Of a DNA stretch of 64,000 bases, positions 61,408 to 64,000 are shown piece by piece. How positions within the stretch are numbered: position 1 is the first letter of the stretch; each line of letters opens with the position of its first letter. The notes beneath the pieces were generated by a model. The model searched no databases, was not told the origin of the DNA, and worked only from the letters and a program-made list of their open reading frames with translations. A program made the position numbers and the translations under genes. This DNA comes from Paraescarpia echinospica (lineage: Eukaryota > Annelida > Polychaeta > Sabellida > Siboglinidae). The DNA lies in contig CM034535.1 in the NCBI GenBank assembly GCA_020002185.1, positions 63,152,076 through 63,216,075 on the forward strand. The letters run 5' to 3'.

Positions 61408-62611
61408 CTCCCCCGCTCTCGTCTTGGTTTCACGCACACCACGTCTCTTGACCAGATTCCAGACACAACACGACCCGATTAGATACCAAACGTAGCAATC
61501 AAATGACAGACACGATAAATCAGCGTATCGCACCAAAGTGTCTCACCGGCGTCGACCAGTGACTGAAGCCGAAACCAAGCACTTTTCCAAAGCCCCGAAA
61601 CCTAAGCTTCGCCCGAAATCAAAATGTCCGTCTTCGATGGGCAACACCCAAAGTAGTAAGGTGTCCGGGTGCACGACGCATGGCTCACGCGAACGCGCTT
61701 GTTGGAGGTATTCGCAACAGCCATTCAAATGTAAATTAGCACCGTGCACGACGGCCTATCTAGGCTACCCTGAGGCGTTACATGGCAAGAAGCGAACGGA
61801 TTCGGTCACGCGTGACGGTGGATGTCAAAGACACTGCATGAAAAGACCGGCGTACAGTGAACGAATGGCGCAGGCGTTGTTTTAATCATTCGATGAGTTA
61901 GCGTAGTTTTTCAGCGCATGTACATATGCACATTTTCAAGTATAAGTGTACAAGATCATGTACATATATATACATTTATCTATCGTTAAAGTAAGTAAAC
62001 AAAACAATTAACACGGAATCATAAATATGTGGGTATCCCAGCAATACTACCCACTTAAGGATATCTTACTATGTTTGTCCACTAACTATTGTTAGCTGGA
62101 AAATGATGATAAATGATGTACGCTGATCGCCAAGTGCTGACATCCTTTGCATTATATTAGAGTAAACAACTACCTGTACAGCACCCTGAACCAAACATAT
62201 ATACATTTCGATGGTTGATCAAAAGCTAAGTAGATACAGAAAATGCAACGTAATTATTATAAATGATTTTACACTTGAGTGCGTGTGTGGTCGATCACAT
62301 CGTGATGCGAAGCCATTTTCTTAAAATATTACGTCGCACACACAGGTCTACTGATCGATAATGACTTGGGGTGCGATAGTGTAGGTTGTGAGAACCTTGG
62401 AGTGATTGGACTGTCAACAGAGAGGACTGACGTCAACATCGCCCTGCTGCGGTTTCAAAACTTGGACTAGTTCGTTCATCCACATCGCCACCCTTCATTC
62501 AGTTGTACAAATGAATAACTGACAAGGTACAGTGATGAATGTGTGTGACTGGACAGTTTTCGCGTTGTATTTGCAGCGGTGTTGACCGCTCCCCATATCT
62601 ACATATAAGTT
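61408..62611. promoter_or_regulatory. Upstream region of the host gene, promoter not resolved
   Basis: The sequence just upstream of the start codon (to about 61870) is GC- and CpG-richer than its surroundings, fitting a 5' UTR/promoter. No convincing TATA or initiator could be assigned. A CRE-like tgacgtca lies near 62428. Confidence 0.35.
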
Positions 62612-62700
62612 TAGTTGGTGTTAGAAAGAGCAGGTCTGCCCGAAGTGTGAACCGCTATGAGGTGTCATAAGGACTGGACACCGCGCTACGTGAGAACTTA
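62612..62700 (+). mobile_element. 3' fragment of the tRNA-headed SINE, copy 3
   Basis: Contains gttggtgttagaaagagcag then gtctgcccgaagtgtga and aaggactggacaccgcgcta, matching the last third of copies 1 and 2. Confidence 0.75.
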
Positions 62701-62931
62701 CTGTTAGGCCCTTCCTTTACATTATACCGCTATAGTTAATGATAATAATAATAACAACTGTAATTATATGCAGACAGTGAATAAACTCTGCACACAAAAC
62801 AAGTCGAAAAAGCACACCGGGACGGAAGAAGATGAACAAGAAGGTTTTGGGTAGTCGAGTGAGTAACTGGTTACAGAGAATGATGGACGGAGAGAAGGAG
62901 GAAATGTGGACTGAAGGCGATGAACCCCTGT

Positions 62932-63075
62932 CACATCTCCACCATTCTGGTAATCATATCTTCTGCATCGCTGCTCCCCGCCTGTGGAACAGTCTTCCTC
63001 GTGAGATGCGCAAATGTGTCTCAGTATATAGCTTCACAATTAAGACTCCTGCTGAAAACGCACTTGCTTAAACGA
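62932..63075 (+). pseudogene. Carboxy-terminal scrap of an L2/CR1-type reverse transcriptase
   Basis: Reads IAAPRLWNSLPREMRKCVSV then YSFTIKT, the same ending as the L2-like element at 24400-24521 ([15 protein letters not shown]). A 5'-truncated LINE copy followed by a tattattatt tail. Confidence 0.75.
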
Positions 63076-63404
63076 GCCTATTATTATTGAATTGTCACAA
63101 TTGTTTATTGTTGCCGCTGGATTGGACTCCTTAATGATAATTTAATTTGATCGGACTTTTGGTGCTATGTTTTTATGATCTTGGATTTGTTATTGTTGCT
63201 GTTCTTGTTGTTTTTCTTGTTATTATGATTATTATTATATGAATGAATGTGGTTAAATGGACACATAGACTGGACGGAACAACAGTGGCAAGTCGTGTAT
63301 GATAGCTGACGAGAGAGGAGTACAGTAAGATTGGTCCAACAAGTCGATCATTAGCCACTGCATATCGATGTCGTAGTTTGAAAGGCGAAATCAGGCGACA
63401 CGGG

Positions 63405-63640
63405 TAACGAAACAACAACAACAACAATAATAACGACGACGACGACGAAACCAACGCCATCACCACCACCATCACCACCACCAACACCACCGCCACCACC
63501 ACCACCACCACCATCATCATAACCTCCACCACCACCACCATCACCACCACCACAATCATCACCACAACCACCACCACCACACCACCACCACCATCACCAC
63601 CACCACAACAACAACAAAACAATAGTAACGACAACACTAG
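63405..63640. repeat. (CAC/ACC)n-(CAA)n low-complexity tract
   Basis: Long run of cac, caa, cat and gac triplets. It yields a spurious Val-rich frame on the minus strand. Confidence 0.95.
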
Positions 63641-64000
63641 CAACAACTATTTTAAAGATGTGTGTAATAACTTACCCACAAGAGTTAACACTACGTGGGC
63701 AAATTAAACTTGTCTAACGTGATGTATACGACTGAGTAGCTTAATTGCAGGCGAGTAGTAAACGACGACACGTGAAGACGGGAATACAACTTCATTATAA
63801 CACCCAGGAAAGTTATCACATATGATATATCTCGACCGCGTATATAAGACATTAAAGAAAACCAAACACCACAATGTTCTTATAAGTCATGTGACGGAAT
63901 ATAATTTGTTGGTTTGGAAAGTAATACTATGATATTCGGCGAATGTAATTATTGTGAGCGAAATCGTCGGTGAAACAAACCGCGTCGGAAGTTCTACAAC

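Noticed and set aside
61538..61885. 115-codon plus-strand open frame divergent from the host gene
   Set aside because: No domain, no clear start context, basic low-complexity composition; it lies in the GC-richer upstream region, where open frames arise by chance. Could be a 5' UTR artefact.
63173..63646. Val-rich minus-strand frame of 157 codons
   Set aside because: Translation of the CAC/ACC low-complexity tract.

Overview
This is a stretch of metazoan nuclear DNA, AT-rich and intron-rich. Exons are short with GT-AG borders, and transposon remnants, SINEs, microsatellites and minisatellites fill the spaces. The mobile-element mix (a DIRS/Ngaro-type tyrosine-recombinase retrotransposon, CR1/L2-like and RTE-like LINEs, tRNA-headed SINEs, foldback elements) fits a marine invertebrate. 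My guess is a lophotrochozoan such as a mollusc, brachiopod or annelid, with a cephalochordate as the alternative; the sequence alone does not settle this.

One host gene dominates. It lies on the minus strand from about 61.4 kb down to 5.7 kb and continues past the left edge. I could hand-splice 35 coding exons. Every junction is in phase, there are no internal stops, and together they give about 1,904 codons. The predicted protein is secreted and modular: signal peptide, C-type lectin domain, LDL-receptor class A module, three CUB domains, four sushi (CCP) modules, two EGF-like modules, four CCP, two HYR, one CCP, a segment of about 160 residues I do not recognise, about three ephrin-receptor-like (GCC2/GCC3) cysteine modules, then six EGF-like modules, the last cut by the end of exon 35. 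The second half, from HYR-HYR-CCP onward, follows the order known from SVEP1 (sushi, VWFA, EGF, pentraxin protein). The front half (lectin-LDLa-CUB) does not, so this looks like a lineage-specific relative of SVEP1 or an adhesion/immune-type chimera. The 3' exons should lie to the left of this window.

Layout. 1-2.6 kb: 3' end of a tyrosine-recombinase retrotransposon with split direct repeats. 3.1-4.0 kb: a 43-bp minisatellite with higher-order structure. 5.7-11.4 kb: EGF and GCC2 exons. 11.6-14.2 kb: a foldback element split by a CR1-like LINE. 14.5-19.7 kb: GCC2, the unknown module, CCP and HYR exons. 20.5-25.6 kb: a large intron with tandem repeats and an L2/CR1-like LINE that carries a 2A-like motif. 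27.6-41.0 kb: CCP, EGF, CUB, LDLa and lectin exons. 41-61 kb: long 5' introns holding SINEs, a MITE, two decayed RTE-like LINEs and a 1.5-kb palindrome with tRNA-like sequences in both arms. 61.3-61.4 kb: the signal-peptide exon. 62.6-63.6 kb: a SINE fragment, a LINE tail and CAC/CCA-rich low-complexity DNA. No genuine tRNA, rRNA, CRISPR or prokaryotic feature was seen.
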